DNA of 64,000 nt from Rubripirellula reticaptiva (GTDB lineage Bacteria > Planctomycetota > Planctomycetia > Pirellulales > Pirellulaceae): NCBI RefSeq assembly GCF_007860175.1, contig NZ_SJPX01000001.1:434001-498000 (forward strand), in the 5' to 3' direction. Both the position numbers and the translations under genes were made by a program. The notes beneath the pieces are model-generated. The model searched no databases, had not been told where the DNA came from, and was given only the letters and a program-made list of their open reading frames with translations. How positions within the stretch are numbered: the stretch's first letter is position 1; every line of letters starts with the position of its first letter. Shown piece after piece: positions 63,090 to 64,000 of the stretch.

Positions 63090-64000
63090 ATGAACTGGCG
63101 TGGTAAAGCTCTTCGATTTTGTGAAGTCACGGGTATGCCCGTTCTAGAACCCTTTGTCCGGCTTGCTGCGGGAGAGGATCCCAAGGAGCAATTGGCAGGT
63201 ATCGCCAAGTATGTGCTGTTGCCAGCGGTTGCCGTCGCAATCTTTCTTGCGATGTGGTCAGCCGCAGCAAAAACGATCATCACCGAAAGTGGCGAATTGC
63301 CCAGCCCAACTGCCACTTGGCTGGCAGGTAAGGAGTTGTTCGCGATGCATCAACAACAACGCGCCGACGATGCGGCAAAGAAGCAAGACAAGTTAATGCA
63401 AGCTGTACAGTTCATGGTCGATGCCAAAAAGCTTGAACGCCGAGCGTCCTCGGCCAACGATACAGACAAAACAACTTTGCTTTCCAACGCTTTGATTTTA
63501 AAGAAAAAGGCCGTTCAAGCTGCCAACTATACGCCGACAAGTGCGCCCACATTTGTCGATCAGATCTTCACAAGTTTAAAGACCGTCTTCTTCGGATTCA
63601 TCCTTGCAACCGTGATCGCGGTGCCCGTAGGCGTGCTTTGCGGCATGAGTTCTTGGTTCAATGCGGCGATGACACCGTTTATCCAAATCTTCAAACCCGT
63701 GTCGCCACTTGCATGGCTTCCGCTTGCCGCGGTCGTGATCATTTGGGCGTACCGAAATTCACAGCCGGGCGAGACCTTCTTTGACAAAGCATTCTTGATC
63801 TCGGCGGCGACAGTTTCTCTTTGCTCGCTCTGGCCAACCTTGGTCAACACGACGCTCGGCGTCGCGAGCGTTGACAAAGATTACTTGAACGTTGCTCGCG
63901 TCTTGAAATTGTCTTGGTGGCAGAAGCTCTACAAGATCATCTTGCCAGCAAGTCTTCCCCTGATGTTCGCGGGACTTCGAATCAGTTTGGGTGTTGGTTG
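63090..64000 (+). CDS. nrtB: NrtB-like ABC transporter permease (partial, runs off window)
   Basis: An ATG at 63090 with AAGG 10 bases ahead opens a frame that continues to the window end (303 codons seen). A first helix (YVLLPAVAVAIFLAMW, ~41-56) and ITESGELPSPTATW are followed by a ~75-residue Lys/Ala/Asp-rich, hydrophilic stretch, then the BPD_transp_1 core: SLKTVFFGFILATVIAVPVGVLCGM, PVSPLAWLPLAAVVIIW and the EAA-loop-like NVARVLKLSWWQKLYKIILPASLP. It is the membrane component for the nitrate-type importer. The soluble insert between the first and second helices is larger than in the roughly 280-residue cyanobacterial NrtB. Confidence 0.88.
   Translation, partial: MNWRGKALRFCEVTGMPVLEPFVRLAAGEDPKEQLAGIAKYVLLPAVAVAIFLAMWSAAAKTIITESGELPSPTATWLAGKELFAMHQQQRADDAAKKQDKLMQAVQFMVDAKKLERRASSANDTDKTTLLSNALILKKKAVQAANYTPTSAPTFVDQIFTSLKTVFFGFILATVIAVPVGVLCGMSSWFNAAMTPFIQIFKPVSPLAWLPLAAVVIIWAYRNSQPGETFFDKAFLISAATVSLCSLWPTLVNTTLGVASVDKDYLNVARVLKLSWWQKLYKIILPASLPLMFAGLRISLGVG

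Noticed and set aside
1-64000. Search by eye for tRNA, rRNA, CRISPR arrays, insertion sequences, prophage or integrase genes
   Set aside because: No cloverleaf-like T-loop signatures in spacers, no regularly spaced direct repeats, and no transposase or integrase motifs were seen.

Overview
The window looks like chromosomal DNA from a planctomycete of the Pirellulaceae (Rhodopirellula-like) type. The grounds are family content: a Ser/Thr kinase with the planctomycete-style N-terminal domain, a secreted PQQ-like propeller with the WPQWRGPNRDG motif, a TPR + FG-GAP + ASPIC/UnbV lipoprotein, a TAT-exported prenyltransferase-fold protein, a TIGR03960-type radical SAM protein, ABC-2 permease pairs and an FlbD/MotAB/FliL/FliN/FliO operon. 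GC is moderate (about 55% by eye), TTG and GTG starts are common, and genes are short-spaced. No rRNA, tRNA, CRISPR array, insertion sequence or prophage was seen. Placement to genus is inference.

Layout. 1-9 kb: end of a CorC/CNNM protein pair, a TPR lipoprotein, a secreted endonuclease/exonuclease/phosphatase, a gene-poor stretch with a possible decayed ORF (about 4.6-4.85 kb), a zinc-ribbon + IF-3 C-domain protein, a DUF3750 protein, a PsbP-like protein, a Fur regulator and a stand-alone FlgM-like anti-sigma factor. 9-19 kb: fused MFS/spermidine synthase, a CDF metal transporter beside two cysteine-rich exported proteins, a B12-type radical SAM protein, a Rieske protein, trpB and mutM. 18-32 kb: secreted proteins (prenyltransferase fold, CRTAC1-like lipoprotein, PQQ propeller, SGNH hydrolase, esterase), an ABC exporter, a sodium:solute symporter and two ABC-2 permeases. 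32-36 kb: leftward flagellar operon flbD-motA-motB-fliL-fliN-fliO. 36-48 kb: a half-size FAD/NAD protein, DUF2064 transferase-thiO pair, kinase-acyltransferase pair, alanine dehydrogenase and a cell-surface glycosylation block. 48-56 kb: RNase R, two overlapping SPFH proteins, a strong terminator and an alginate-export-type porin.

56.4-64 kb is the most unusual part. In one direction it encodes a fusion of a NirB-like FAD reductase, a Bfd [2Fe-2S] domain and a membrane cytochrome-b-like domain; a membrane-anchored cytochrome c with 11 heme motifs; a Tll0287-like (DUF3365) heme lipoprotein; a single-domain globin; and then NrtA and NrtB of a nitrate-type ABC importer, which runs off the window. 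The arrangement suggests electrons moving from NAD(P)H through flavin, Fe-S and heme b to periplasmic hemes, coupled to nitrate/nitrite/NO metabolism. The electron path and substrate are inference.
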